Assembly: GCA_902784055.1 (NCBI GenBank)
Contig: CACZTP010000005.1
Span: forward strand, 1 to 47,073
Source of the DNA: an uncultured Pseudomonadota bacterium
Lineage (GTDB): Bacteria; Pseudomonadota; Alphaproteobacteria; RUG11792
Reading direction: 5' to 3'
DNA: 47,073 nucleotides
Position numbers and translations under genes: made by a program. The notes beneath the pieces are model-generated. The model was not told the origin of the DNA and ran no database searches. It saw only the letters and a program-made list of their open reading frames with translations. This document shows positions 1 through 9,108 of the stretch, in pieces; the first letter of the stretch is position 1, and every line of letters begins with the position of its first letter.

Positions 1-299
1 ACTTGTTAATAGTCCTTTTAAATGTTTGTTTTTAAAACTTTTCATAAGTCTCTTTCTCCCTTCTTCCTTAAAAATTATTTACAGCTGTTACTCAACAGAA
101 GTTATCCAACTGATAACAATATGACATGTTTTATGTCTTTTGTAAATATGTCTTTCTTATCATCATTTTTATTAACCTCTAAAAGCGATAATATTTTGCG
201 ATGACATATTTAATTAACAATTTTTTGTGCGGTTTAATCTTCTAAAGGCTCACGAAAGCAATCCCTGTTGGAAATTTTATAATGTCATAAAATAATGGC
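1..299. other. Left-edge non-coding stretch
   Basis: I see no convincing gene here. The only open frame (22-204, 60 codons, plus strand) is low-complexity, has no recognisable domain and no ribosome binding site, so I do not call it. There is a short inverted repeat at 101-117 (GTTATC, 5-base loop, GATAAC) without a T-tract, so it is not an obvious terminator. The region presumably holds the promoter of the MFS gene that starts at 300, but no clear -35/-10 pair stands out. Confidence 0.5.
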
Positions 300-1535
300 A
301 TGTTCGGATGCTACTCTTGGTTTGCTATGGCATTCGGGTTTTACAAAAAAATAAGTGGCACTGTAATTTGGCTATCTTTAATGTATTTCTGCTGGGGAAT
401 GGCATCTTCAATGGTATACAGTCTGCTTCCCATCTACATAGTGGAACAACTACACGGTTCAGTAAAGCAATTTGGTTGTATTGAAGGGGTGGCTGTTTTT
501 TTCTCGTTTGCTTCAAAACTATGTGTGGGCTTTTTAATAGATATATTTAAACGTAAAATAAATATACTGTACGTTGGGACGGTGTCGACAATAGTAAGTA
601 AAATACTACTTGCGTTATCAAGTAGCGTATTATTCGCTATTATTGCGAAATCGATTGATAGGATAGCTAAAGGGTTAAGGCATGCCCCAGTTGATGCTAT
701 ATTTGCAGAGCTTACAGGTAAAAAAGGAACTATATACTCACTACGATACACAATAAACATGACAGGGACATTAACAGGATCGCTAGTAACTGCTGTATTA
801 ATAAACCAATTTAAAGGAGAATTTAAGCTTATATTCATCCTCGCGTGTATACCAACAATAATTGCTTTGTATATACTACGTAAAAAAGTAAAGTATAGAG
901 ACGAACCACAAAAAAAAATACAAACAAGACCAGAATGGAAACTGTCTTATATAAAATTTTTACCAAAAGAATATTGGCAATTTTTGATATTGGTCGTTTT
1001 TATAATGCTTAACAGATTTTCTGAGGGATTCATTACTTTAAAAGCGAGATCGGTACTTGATTCCGATGCATTGGGAAGTTTACCAAAATACATGGCATTA
1101 TACGAGCTATGTATTGTATCAATTGCGTTCCCTGCTGGTAAATTATCAGATAAAATTAATAAATACACAGTTTTATTATTCGGAATCGTTTCCCTGTGTA
1201 TTGCTGATATATTTGGAATTTATGCTAAAACATATACCTCAGTAATAATGATATATATATTTAGTGGATTACATATGGGGATAACGCACAGTCTGTTATC
1301 ATCAATAATCGCAAAAATTGCTCCCAAGGAACTAATAGGCACAGCGTTTGCTTTATATTATGGAACTGTTGGAATTATTTTACTAATTACAAATATGTTA
1401 GCAGGTTCGTGTGGCACGCTTTTTAATAGATTATTGGGAATACCAGTATCTTCGGCACCATTCGTTATGGGGCTTATAGCCTGCATTTTTGCAATTTGCC
1501 ATTTGGTTAGATGGCAGTACTTCAATAAGTAACAT
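300..1535 (+). CDS. MFS transporter, first of two related copies
   Basis: Inner-membrane transporter of the major facilitator superfamily, about 410 residues with the expected run of hydrophobic helices. Residues about 117-130 carry the loop signature DRIAKGLRHAPVDA, a variant of the D-R-x-G-K/N-G-x-R-x-A-P-R-D-A motif found in a widespread MFS group; here R-D has become V-D. A basic loop FKRK follows helix 2, as usual for MFS motif A. The gene at 7015-8196 is a recognisable relative with the same architecture. The substrate cannot be told. Start choice is uncertain: neither the ATG at 300 nor the in-frame ATG at 327 has a good ribosome binding site, and the later one would still give a full first helix. 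It lies 92-125 bases before the RND adaptor gene on the same strand and could be co-transcribed with it. Confidence 0.85.
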
Positions 1536-1660
1536 ACGTTTTATTTTTAATAAAATATTCATATTTTTGTTACTTCAATATCTTCTAAAAGTTTGTTTTA
1601 TCTTCAATACAAGTTACATGTGCTAGAATGTACGATATGAGACCATATAGGTGTATATTA

Positions 1661-2950
1661 ATGCTTAAAGCAATATTTAAATTAACTAAAACATGCGTTA
1701 TATTTTGGAAAGGGTTTATTACAAGCGATAATAAAGGTTTGTACTGGACAGAGCACAAAGAGGACGGCGTCAAATCAAATGTAAAATTACTCGGCATTGT
1801 CGTTGGTCTTTCCATTGCAATACCTGTAAGTTGGCACCTTCTTAAAGGTAACTTCATTGATATATGTCGTTTTGTCGTTCAAAAAAATGCCGAACCAATG
1901 CTTATTCAACAAGATAGGTTTATTCCAGTTGAGGCAAAAAAGTTGGTGGCGACAAATACGACAAGAGAGATCTCTTCAATAGGATGTTTAAAAGCCAATA
2001 GCGAAGTTGTTATAAAATCAGAAATTACTGGAAAGGTTAAAGAGGTACTTTTTGCAGAAGGCACTGATGTTAATGAAGGAGATGTTCTCATTAAGTTTGA
2101 AGATAACGCTCTTCAAGCAGAAGTAGATCGCTGGGCTGCTGAGTATGCTTTGCGTAAAGAAGAGACAGAACGCAATCGTACACTTTATCAGCAAAAAGCA
2201 GGAGCGCAAAAAAGTTATAAAGAGTCTGAGGCTCAAATGAAGATGGCATTAGCCCAGCTTGATAACGCAAAGTACCAATTAACTAAAGCAGTTATAAAAG
2301 CTCCATTTTCTGGGAAAATCGGAATTTTAAAAGGGTCAACGCATCCCGGCAATATAATTCAACAACAGACGGAACTTGTAAGTATTGTTGATAATTCAAA
2401 AATGAAAGTTGAGTTTATGGTGCCAGCTAGGTTTATGAATGACGTTTCAGTAGGTCAATCTGTTGATATAACGCTGGAAGCATATCCTGATAAAACTTTT
2501 TCGGGTACAGTTGATGCTATAGATTCAGAAGTTGATTCAAAGAGTCACAGCATTCTAGTAAGAGCTGTAATTCCAAATGATGAAGGGTTATTAAGGCACG
2601 GCATGTTCGTCAATGTAAAGGTTATTACTGGGGAAAAGGATGGAGTTATTGTAGTTGACGATGAATGTTTAGATAGAGAAGGACAACATGAGTTTGTTTG
2701 GATAATTGATAAAAAAGGGCAAGCGTATCGTCGCAAAGTAATAACAGGATCGAAGAACGAGAACGGAGTTGAAATAATCGCAGGCTTGGATGTCGGAGAA
2801 ACTGTTGTTGTCGCTGGTCAGTTGCGCCTTACAGATGGTGCGAAGACTAAAATATTAAATGAAGCTGATTTCAAAGATAAAACAGAGCTTCAAACGCCGG
2901 TAGAAGTTGCGAAGTCGGCTATAGATAAGGCGCAGAGTACCGAGAGGTAA
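1661..2950 (+). CDS. RND efflux periplasmic adaptor (membrane fusion protein)
   Basis: Adaptor that joins an inner-membrane RND pump to an outer-membrane channel. After an N-terminal transmembrane segment it shows the usual order: first half of a lipoyl-like barrel (GCLKANSEVVIKSEITGKV, then EGTDVNEGDVLIKFED), an alpha-hairpin rich in A/E/K/Q, the second lipoyl half (IKAPFSGKIG), beta-barrel (EFMVPARFMNDVSVGQSVDI) and membrane-proximal domain ending near LDVGETVVVAGQLRLTDGAK. I chose the ATG at 1661 because AGGTG lies seven bases upstream; the frame is open from an ATG at 1628, which has no binding site. Either way about 40-50 residues precede the membrane helix, longer than most adaptors. 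The RND permease begins seven bases after its stop, so the two form an operon. No outer-membrane channel gene is in the window. Confidence 0.88.
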   Translation: MLKAIFKLTKTCVIFWKGFITSDNKGLYWTEHKEDGVKSNVKLLGIVVGLSIAIPVSWHLLKGNFIDICRFVVQKNAEPMLIQQDRFIPVEAKKLVATNTTREISSIGCLKANSEVVIKSEITGKVKEVLFAEGTDVNEGDVLIKFEDNALQAEVDRWAAEYALRKEETERNRTLYQQKAGAQKSYKESEAQMKMALAQLDNAKYQLTKAVIKAPFSGKIGILKGSTHPGNIIQQQTELVSIVDNSKMKVEFMVPARFMNDVSVGQSVDITLEAYPDKTFSGTVDAIDSEVDSKSHSILVRAVIPNDEGLLRHGMFVNVKVITGEKDGVIVVDDECLDREGQHEFVWIIDKKGQAYRRKVITGSKNENGVEIIAGLDVGETVVVAGQLRLTDGAKTKILNEADFKDKTELQTPVEVAKSAIDKAQSTER

Positions 2951-2956
2951 AATCCT

Positions 2957-5900
2957 ATGAAACTATCAGAATTTTGCATTAAGAGACCCGTTTTTGCTTG
3001 GGTTTTGACTTTAATTGTTGTTTTGCTTGGACTAGTTACAGGCAGTAGGATGGCTGTTCAGCAGTATCCTAAAATGTCGAAAAATAGGATAACTGTAAAG
3101 ATAAACTATTATGGAGCTGGTCCTGAAATAATGGAAAACCAGGTCACAAAGATAGTTGAGGAAGCTGTAGCGGGAATTGAGGGAATAGAAACAATAGAAT
3201 CAAAAAGTGATAGCGAAAACAGCGAAGTGACAATGGAGGTTTCTGAAACAAGAGATATAGACTCTGTTGCTAACGATATAAGAGATCGTCTAAGCAAGTG
3301 GGACGATAGATTTCCAGATGCCGCTCAATCTCCTATCCTTACAAAAGCTGGATCGGGTGAAAAGTCAATTTTATCTCTTGCTTTAATAAGTGACGACATG
3401 AATGAAAGCGAATTGTATTCGTATGCAAAAAGTGAAATAAGTCACGTGCTAGAAGCTGTTCCCGGAGTGGCGCGTATTGATGTATATGGAGCCGGCGACT
3501 ATCAAATGGCAATACGGCTTGACCCCCAAAAACTTGCATTTTATAAATTTACTGTTGTTGATGTTATGAATGCATTAAAAAAGCAAAACGTCGAGTGGCC
3601 AGCTGGTAAATTTGTTAACAAAACTCGTGAGTATGTAATAACAACTGTTGCGGATTTGCAAGATCCTGAAGAATTTAATGAGTTACCGATCACAAACAAG
3701 CAAGGGAAGATAATAAAATTAAGAGATGTTGGCGAAGCTAAGCTTGACAAGAGTAACAAACGAGTTTTATCTAGATTCAACGGTCAAAAGGTTGTTAGCT
3801 TATCTGTTATAGCTCAATCATCTGCCAATCCTATACAAATAGCTCATGATGTTAAAAAAGCTCACGTTGAACTTCAAAAGCGGTTACCTGATGGGATAAA
3901 GTTACTAGTTGCTTACGATACAACAACATTTATTGAACGTTCATTAAACGAAGTTGTTCGAACAATATTTGAGGCAATATTATTGGTTGTGTTTGTTGTG
4001 TTTATATTCTTGAGATCGTTGAGAGCGTCAATTATTCCATTGATAACAGTACCAATATCTCTTGTTGGAGCTCTATTCATTATGTACCTGTGTAACTTTA
4101 CTATAAATAGTATGACGCTAATGGCAATGGTATTAGCTATAGGATTAGTTGTTGATGACGCAATTGTTATATTAGAAAATGCATATAAATTTATAGAAGG
4201 TGGTAAAAAACCTGTTAACGCAGCTATTGAAGGAACTAATGAAGTTAGCTTCGCTGTCATAGCAATGACATTAACCCTATGTGCAGTGTATGCTCCTGTT
4301 GCGTTAGCTAAAGGTCTAACAGGTAAAATGCTATCTGAGTTTTCTATAACTCTTGCTGGCGCAGTTCTGTTGTCTGGGTTCATAGCTTTAACTCTGTCTC
4401 CCATGATGTGTTCAAGAATGTTGGTTTCAGAAAAAGAAGAACTCGAGCGACGGAACAAGATGCCGAAAGCGTTTAGAAAATTGGCAAATATGTTTGATTT
4501 TTCAAATGTAATAAATTCAATAGAGAAGGGTTATACTAAAGCCCTTGCTTGGACATTAGCCCATAAGGCAAAAGTTACGACTTGGGCCGTACTCTTTTCT
4601 ATGTTTGGATATTCAGTTTATTACTTCATGCCAAGAGAACAACTACCCTATCAAGACGTTCAAATGCTTAGATTTGACGGACACGGACCTCAAACGGCAA
4701 CGCTTGCTTTCACCCAAAAGTATGTTGATGAGTTAGATAGAATACTTGGAAAAATTCCAGAAATAAAGAATAGACAGTACGATATTACAAACCCTTCGTT
4801 TGATGGGGTTGCATTGCTACACGAGCGGACTGAAAGATCTACTAATGACGTCGTAAAGGAAATAAATGAAAAAATCCCATATATTCCCGGGATTGATGTA
4901 AGAGTTTCTGCAGGGAGTGGTATAAATGATGATTCATCAAAGATAGTGTCGTTTGTTGTCCGTGGTAATAAATCACATAGAGAGTTAAGAGAAATTACTG
5001 GCAATCTAATAAGCGCTATATATGCTAACAATATGGCATCAGGTATTCGCTCTACAGCTCGTAATGAGGCTGAAGATTATGTAGTTGAAGTTTTAAGAGA
5101 TAAGGCTTCCGCAATGAACTTAGATCCTCGGGACATATCTGATACTATTTCTGGATTATTGCAAGGAGCCGTTGCAACAAGATTTAAAAAAGATGGGAAA
5201 ACATATGATGTTAAAGTTCAGATTAACGATGAGTTTAAGAAAACACCAAATCAATTGGATGGCATCTTTGCAAAAGCATGGTCAAGAGCAAATGGAGGGG
5301 AAGATGTTTTAATTCCATTGCCGGAGCTTATAAATATAACTCCGCGTTCTGGACCAGTATCGATCTATCGTTACAACAGAGCTAGGGCAAACACAGTTTT
5401 AACTTTGTTGCAGCCTGATGTTTCTCTAGGAGAAGGAATTGAACGAGTTCAAAAAATTGCGAAGGATACATTACCTGATGATGTGTTTGTTGAGTTTATA
5501 GGGGACACAAAGAAATTTCTTACCGAGAGTGATACTATGATGCTTATATTCCTGTTGGCATTGAGCTTTATATATCTTGTTATGGCAGCGCAGTTTGAGA
5601 GCTGGAGAGATCCTTTTATAATAATGTTTACGGTGCCTCTTGCTCTCGTAGGTGGAGTTATTTCTCTTAAATTTCTACCGCAAGGAACTATAAATATGTT
5701 CTCTAACATAGGGTTCCTTACGTTAATAGGGTTGATTACAAAACACGGTATATTAATGGTTGATTTTGCCAATAAACAAATGGATGTAGGTAAAACGGCT
5801 CAAGAAGCAATAACAAACGCCGCAAATCGTCGTTTAAGACCAATATTAATGACTACCCTTGCCATGGTGTTGGGGTCATTACCTCTTGCGTTAGCACGTG

Positions 5901-6043
5901 GAGCCGGGTGTGAAATCCGTCGACCTCTGGGTGTCGTTATAGTCGGAGGCATGACAATAGGAACATTATTTACCGTATTTGTATTACCTGTAATTTACAT
6001 ATTTTTTGCACGATTCCGTCGCAAAAAATTAGTTGTGGAGTAA
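2957..6043 (+). CDS. RND-family multidrug efflux permease
   Basis: Proton-driven inner-membrane pump of the AcrB/MexB superfamily (HAE1-type by overall look), 1028 residues, which is the family's normal length. It starts with the typical MKLSEFCIKRPVFAWVL first helix, has two large periplasmic loops and the second-half repeat of helices from about residue 860. The proton-relay aspartate pair is visible as VVDDAIVILEN with Asp at residues 400 and 401, in helix 4 as expected. GAG-G overlapping the stop codon of the adaptor gene serves as ribosome binding site. Together with the adaptor it makes a two-gene efflux unit; the third component must be elsewhere. The substrate cannot be read from sequence; drug or fatty-acid/bile-type export are both possible. 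Confidence in family is high. Confidence 0.95.
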   Translation: MKLSEFCIKRPVFAWVLTLIVVLLGLVTGSRMAVQQYPKMSKNRITVKINYYGAGPEIMENQVTKIVEEAVAGIEGIETIESKSDSENSEVTMEVSETRDIDSVANDIRDRLSKWDDRFPDAAQSPILTKAGSGEKSILSLALISDDMNESELYSYAKSEISHVLEAVPGVARIDVYGAGDYQMAIRLDPQKLAFYKFTVVDVMNALKKQNVEWPAGKFVNKTREYVITTVADLQDPEEFNELPITNKQGKIIKLRDVGEAKLDKSNKRVLSRFNGQKVVSLSVIAQSSANPIQIAHDVKKAHVELQKRLPDGIKLLVAYDTTTFIERSLNEVVRTIFEAILLVVFVVFIFLRSLRASIIPLITVPISLVGALFIMYLCNFTINSMTLMAMVLAIGLVVDDAIVILENAYKFIEGGKKPVNAAIEGTNEVSFAVIAMTLTLCAVYAPVALAKGLTGKMLSEFSITLAGAVLLSGFIALTLSPMMCSRMLVSEKEELERRNKMPKAFRKLANMFDFSNVINSIEKGYTKALAWTLAHKAKVTTWAVLFSMFGYSVYYFMPREQLPYQDVQMLRFDGHGPQTATLAFTQKYVDELDRILGKIPEIKNRQYDITNPSFDGVALLHERTERSTNDVVKEINEKIPYIPGIDVRVSAGSGINDDSSKIVSFVVRGNKSHRELREITGNLISAIYANNMASGIRSTARNEAEDYVVEVLRDKASAMNLDPRDISDTISGLLQGAVATRFKKDGKTYDVKVQINDEFKKTPNQLDGIFAKAWSRANGGEDVLIPLPELINITPRSGPVSIYRYNRARANTVLTLLQPDVSLGEGIERVQKIAKDTLPDDVFVEFIGDTKKFLTESDTMMLIFLLALSFIYLVMAAQFESWRDPFIIMFTVPLALVGGVISLKFLPQGTINMFSNIGFLTLIGLITKHGILMVDFANKQMDVGKTAQEAITNAANRRLRPILMTTLAMVLGSLPLALARGAGCEIRRPLGVVIVGGMTIGTLFTVFVLPVIYIFFARFRRKKLVVE

Positions 6044-6048
6044 TTACT

Positions 6049-6900
6049 ATGAGCTGGATAACAGACGTTGTTGGTCCAAAGATAAAAGCTTTTATTGGTG
6101 GTAGGAATTCCTCTATAAGAGAAGATCTTTGGACTAAATGCCCTGAATGTGAAAAAGTTATATACTCCGCAGACTTGAATGAAAATTTACTAGTCTGTCA
6201 AGAATGTGACTACCACTTCAAGATGCCAGCAAAAACTCGGTTAAAAACGATTTTTGATGATGGTAAATATCAAGAGGTTCCTTTAGTAAAAGTTCCTGAT
6301 GACCCATTAAAATTTAAAGATATAAAAAAATATACTGACAGATTAAAAGATGCTCGTGAAAAAACAGGTTTGTATGACGCAGCAATAATTGCTTACGGAG
6401 ATATAGAAAATAATCCCGCTGTCGTTTTTGTAATGGACTTCAGCTTTATGGGCGGATCAATGGGGCGGTGTATAGGTCAGTCTTTTGCCAAAGCTGTTAA
6501 TATTGCAATTGAACGCAAAGTTCCATTTATAAGTTTTACTGCGTCCGGAGGAGCAAGGATGCAGGAAGGAATGTTATCTTTATCACAAATGGCTGGAACT
6601 ACAGCTACTATTTGCAATTTAAAAGACGCAGGGCTTGCTTATATAAACGTATTTACTAATCCAACAACTGGGGGAGTTTTAGCTTCGTTTGCAACGCTGG
6701 GGGATATTCATATAGCGGAACCTGGGGCATTAATAGGTTTTGCAGGAGCTAGGGTTATAGAAAAGACTATAAAAAGGACATTGCCCGAGGGTTTTCAGCG
6801 GGCAAACTTCCTTTTGGAGCATGGTCTTTTGGATATGGTAGTCTCTCGCAAAGATTTAAAATACAGGCTTGGTTTGTTGCTTGGATATTTACACAGGTAA
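6049..6900 (+). CDS. accD: Acetyl-CoA carboxylase carboxyltransferase subunit beta
   Basis: Beta subunit of the carboxyltransferase half of acetyl-CoA carboxylase, which makes malonyl-CoA for fatty-acid synthesis. The N-terminal four-cysteine zinc ribbon is intact (Cys 31, 34, 50 and 53). The crotonase-like fold follows with the family segments SFMGGSMG, FISFTASGGARMQEG, YINVFTNPTTGGVLASFA and GALIGFAGARVIE. At 283 residues it is close to the usual size. It starts five bases after the RND permease stop, with GGAG of the preceding codon as ribosome binding site, so it is probably translated from the same message as the pump genes. In many alphaproteobacteria accD is followed by folC; here an MFS gene follows instead. 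Confidence 0.97.
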   Translation: MSWITDVVGPKIKAFIGGRNSSIREDLWTKCPECEKVIYSADLNENLLVCQECDYHFKMPAKTRLKTIFDDGKYQEVPLVKVPDDPLKFKDIKKYTDRLKDAREKTGLYDAAIIAYGDIENNPAVVFVMDFSFMGGSMGRCIGQSFAKAVNIAIERKVPFISFTASGGARMQEGMLSLSQMAGTTATICNLKDAGLAYINVFTNPTTGGVLASFATLGDIHIAEPGALIGFAGARVIEKTIKRTLPEGFQRANFLLEHGLLDMVVSRKDLKYRLGLLLGYLHR

Positions 6901-7014
6901 TATTTTAATTCAATGCCTATGAAGCTTTGACATGTTACAATACACCTGTATTCACTGCCGTGATTATTCCCGCTGGTATTTTTTAATTTTTGACATGCGG
7001 GTGAATTGCTTTTT

Positions 7015-8193
7015 ATGATTAAATCTATCCCGAGAACGATATGGGCTATGGGAATAGCCTCGTTCCTTATAAACTGTGCAACGTGTTCAATATTTTCATT
7101 ATCAGCGTTGTATCTTACGAACATTTTAGGTGCATCTGTTGCATCAATCGGGTTATTAGAATCGGTTGTTGAAGGATTAGCCTATTTTACAAGAACGTTT
7201 TCAGGAGTATTAAGCGACTTTTTCAAACGCAGAAAGACTTTTATCCTAATAGGATTTGTATTTTTAACAATTTCAAAACCTATACTTGCATTTTCGAGAA
7301 CATACATACAGGTGTTTTTAGCGAGGGCTATAGATAGATTGGGAAACGGATTACAGGCGGCCCCACGTGATGCACTTATAAGCGACAATGCTCCTAAAGA
7401 TATAAAGGGGGAATGTTACGGCTTACGACAAAGCTTAGCCTTAATAGGTTCGACTATTGGGGCAATAATGGGCATAGCATTAATGCATATTACAAATAAC
7501 AGTTATAAAACTGTTTTTTTGGTAATGGGAATACCAGCAGTTATTGCCACTCTTGTTGTTATTTTCTTTATTAAAGAGCGACGCATTAATAAAGAACCAA
7601 CCGGTGCAACAGTTAACCGTTTAAAGGTAAGTGATATAAAATCCCTTGGTTCAAAATTCTGGATATTAATGACTGTCGTTGTATTTTTCATGTTGGGCAA
7701 ATTCGGTGAATCTTTTATATGTCTGCACGCTTGCAATAATTTTGGTCTTAATCCAGCCTATGGTACGTCTTTTCCTTTATTGTATAGCCTTGTTTCTGCG
7801 TCTGTTGCGTATCCAATAGGTCATAAATCAGATTTAATGGATCGTAAAAAACTCTTACTATTAGGGCTTATTTTGTTTTGCTTATCTCACTTATCAATAG
7901 GGCTTGCTCCTAACCTTACAGCTATTTTTATTGGAACTATTTTATGGGGAGCTCATGAAGGTATTACAGACATTATATTTGCTGGTCTTATTTCTGATTA
8001 TGTACCTAAGCATTTGAGAGGTACGGGTTTTGGTTTATATTCGCTTATTTCCTCTTGTTCAATGGTAATAGCAAACAATATAGCCGGGCTTGTATCTGAT
8101 TGTTTTGGTATACACACTGCATTTATATATGGTAGTATAGTTGGTTTTATCTCAATAAGCGTATTGTTATATACAATGAAATATTTAAAATAA
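7015..8193 (+). CDS. MFS transporter, second copy
   Basis: Major facilitator inner-membrane transporter of about 392 residues. It carries DRLGNGLQAAPRDALI after the third helix, much closer to the family consensus than the copy at 300-1535, and a basic FFKRRK loop after helix 2. Both genes share length, the order of motifs and a closing helix pair, so they look like diverged paralogues. I place the start at the ATG at 7015: the open frame extends to a TTG at 7006, but GGGTG at about 6999-7003 fits the ATG. It follows accD after about 110 bases that include a possible weak hairpin. The substrate is unknown; such transporters are often kept in several copies by intracellular alphaproteobacteria to import host metabolites. 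Confidence 0.87.
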   Translation: MIKSIPRTIWAMGIASFLINCATCSIFSLSALYLTNILGASVASIGLLESVVEGLAYFTRTFSGVLSDFFKRRKTFILIGFVFLTISKPILAFSRTYIQVFLARAIDRLGNGLQAAPRDALISDNAPKDIKGECYGLRQSLALIGSTIGAIMGIALMHITNNSYKTVFLVMGIPAVIATLVVIFFIKERRINKEPTGATVNRLKVSDIKSLGSKFWILMTVVVFFMLGKFGESFICLHACNNFGLNPAYGTSFPLLYSLVSASVAYPIGHKSDLMDRKKLLLLGLILFCLSHLSIGLAPNLTAIFIGTILWGAHEGITDIIFAGLISDYVPKHLRGTGFGLYSLISSCSMVIANNIAGLVSDCFGIHTAFIYGSIVGFISISVLLYTMKYLK

Positions 8194-8553
8194 AATTGTA
8201 CGAAGACCAAATAGCAAGTGTTGAGTTTTCATACCTATTGTATTAACCTGCTGATTAAGTTATAAGCTGGTTTTATTAACTATGTTGGAATTAGGAGGCG
8301 CCTTCGTTCATTAATAGAATGGCTAAGTTTCGTAGGCATTTTGATTTGCAGTTAGATAGATGACGAAAATAATCAGGATAGGCTAAGCAATCTAGACCAA
8401 GATAATAACGATCTAAAAGGAGCTACATCTACATAGGTAATAGGGTTTGCTACCATGTCTAATAACAATAAAAAGATCCCTATTGTAAACTAACGTAGAT
8501 ATTATAGAAATTTGATACAATCAGGGAAGTTATGATTCACATAATGACATTGA
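8194..8553. other. Intergenic stretch upstream of ruvC, possible gene remnants
   Basis: No intact gene is seen in these 360 bases. Apart from the terminator-like hairpin at 8245-8277 there is a short open frame starting ATG at about 8320 (reads MAKFRRHFDLQLDR, then stop), and a +1-shifted frame continues directly with a hydrophilic stretch (IDDENNQDRLSNLDQDNNDL and a few more residues) to about 8436. That pattern could be a frameshifted remnant of a small gene, or chance. A further inverted repeat pairs AATAGGG near 8439 with CCCTATT near 8478. I do not recognise a structured RNA such as tmRNA, RNase P RNA or SRP RNA. The promoter of the ruvC-murD-ftsW run should lie at its right end. Confidence 0.35.
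8245..8277 (+). terminator. Candidate terminator after second MFS gene
   Basis: An eight-base stem with one mismatch (AACCTGCT at 8245-8252 against AGCTGGTT at 8265-8272) is followed by a T-rich run. It begins about 50 bases after the MFS stop codon. The mismatch makes it a weak call. Confidence 0.4.
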
Positions 8554-9108
8554 ATGAGTATTTCCCCTTTGCCATGCTCCAGGTGTATTACAATTCTTGG
8601 AATAGATCCGGGGCTTAGTAGCACTGGCTGGGGAGTGATAAGTTACTCCCAAGGTACTAAGTATAAATTCATCGATTGTGGCATTCTAAAAACTGAAACA
8701 CAAGATTATTTGGGAAATAGACTTATTTTTATTTATAATTCTATTTTGGGTTTAATAAAGAAATTTAAGCCCGACAAAGTTTCAATTGAAAAAGTGTTTG
8801 TTAATATTAATCCAGCAAGTAGTGAAAAACTGATAATGGCAAGAACAGCAGCATTTCTTGCTATAGTAAAATCTGGGCATACATGTGTCGAATATACCCC
8901 AAATGAAATAAAAAAAACAGTTACGGGAAAAGGTCACGGAGATAAAGCCCTGGTAAAAGAAGCTATCCAGCGAATATTAAATTTTGACGTATTAAAAAAT
9001 CATTGTCCTAAAACTGCCGATGCTAGTGATGCACTGGCAATAGCCCTATGTTTGGCAATAAAGGAAGCAGAGAATAAATTACCTATAAAGGAATACAAGT
9101 ATGGATGA
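8554..9108 (+). CDS. ruvC: Holliday junction resolvase RuvC
   Basis: Endonuclease that cuts Holliday junctions together with RuvAB during recombinational repair. The RNase H-like core is visible: GIDPGLSSTGWGV with Asp 18, VSIEKVFVN with Glu 79, and the C-terminal KTADASDALAIAL with Asp 156 and Asp 159, which together supply the metal-binding acidic residues. At 184 residues it is slightly longer than typical because of about ten extra residues before the first strand; no better start is available. The gene overlaps murD by eight bases. ruvC is usually near ruvA, ruvB or yebC; here it instead leads into cell-wall genes. Confidence 0.95.
   Translation: MSISPLPCSRCITILGIDPGLSSTGWGVISYSQGTKYKFIDCGILKTETQDYLGNRLIFIYNSILGLIKKFKPDKVSIEKVFVNINPASSEKLIMARTAAFLAIVKSGHTCVEYTPNEIKKTVTGKGHGDKALVKEAIQRILNFDVLKNHCPKTADASDALAIALCLAIKEAENKLPIKEYKYG

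Noticed and set aside
101-117. Inverted repeat GTTATC/GATAAC considered as terminator or DnaA-type origin element
   Set aside because: There is no T-tract and no further DnaA-box-like copies around it.
22-204. Plus-strand frame of 60 codons at the left edge
   Set aside because: No ribosome binding site, F/S/L-rich AT-driven composition and no recognisable domain.
8194-8553. Gap before ruvC considered as tmRNA, RNase P RNA or SRP RNA
   Set aside because: None of the conserved core sequences of these RNAs could be found, and no tRNA-like end is present.
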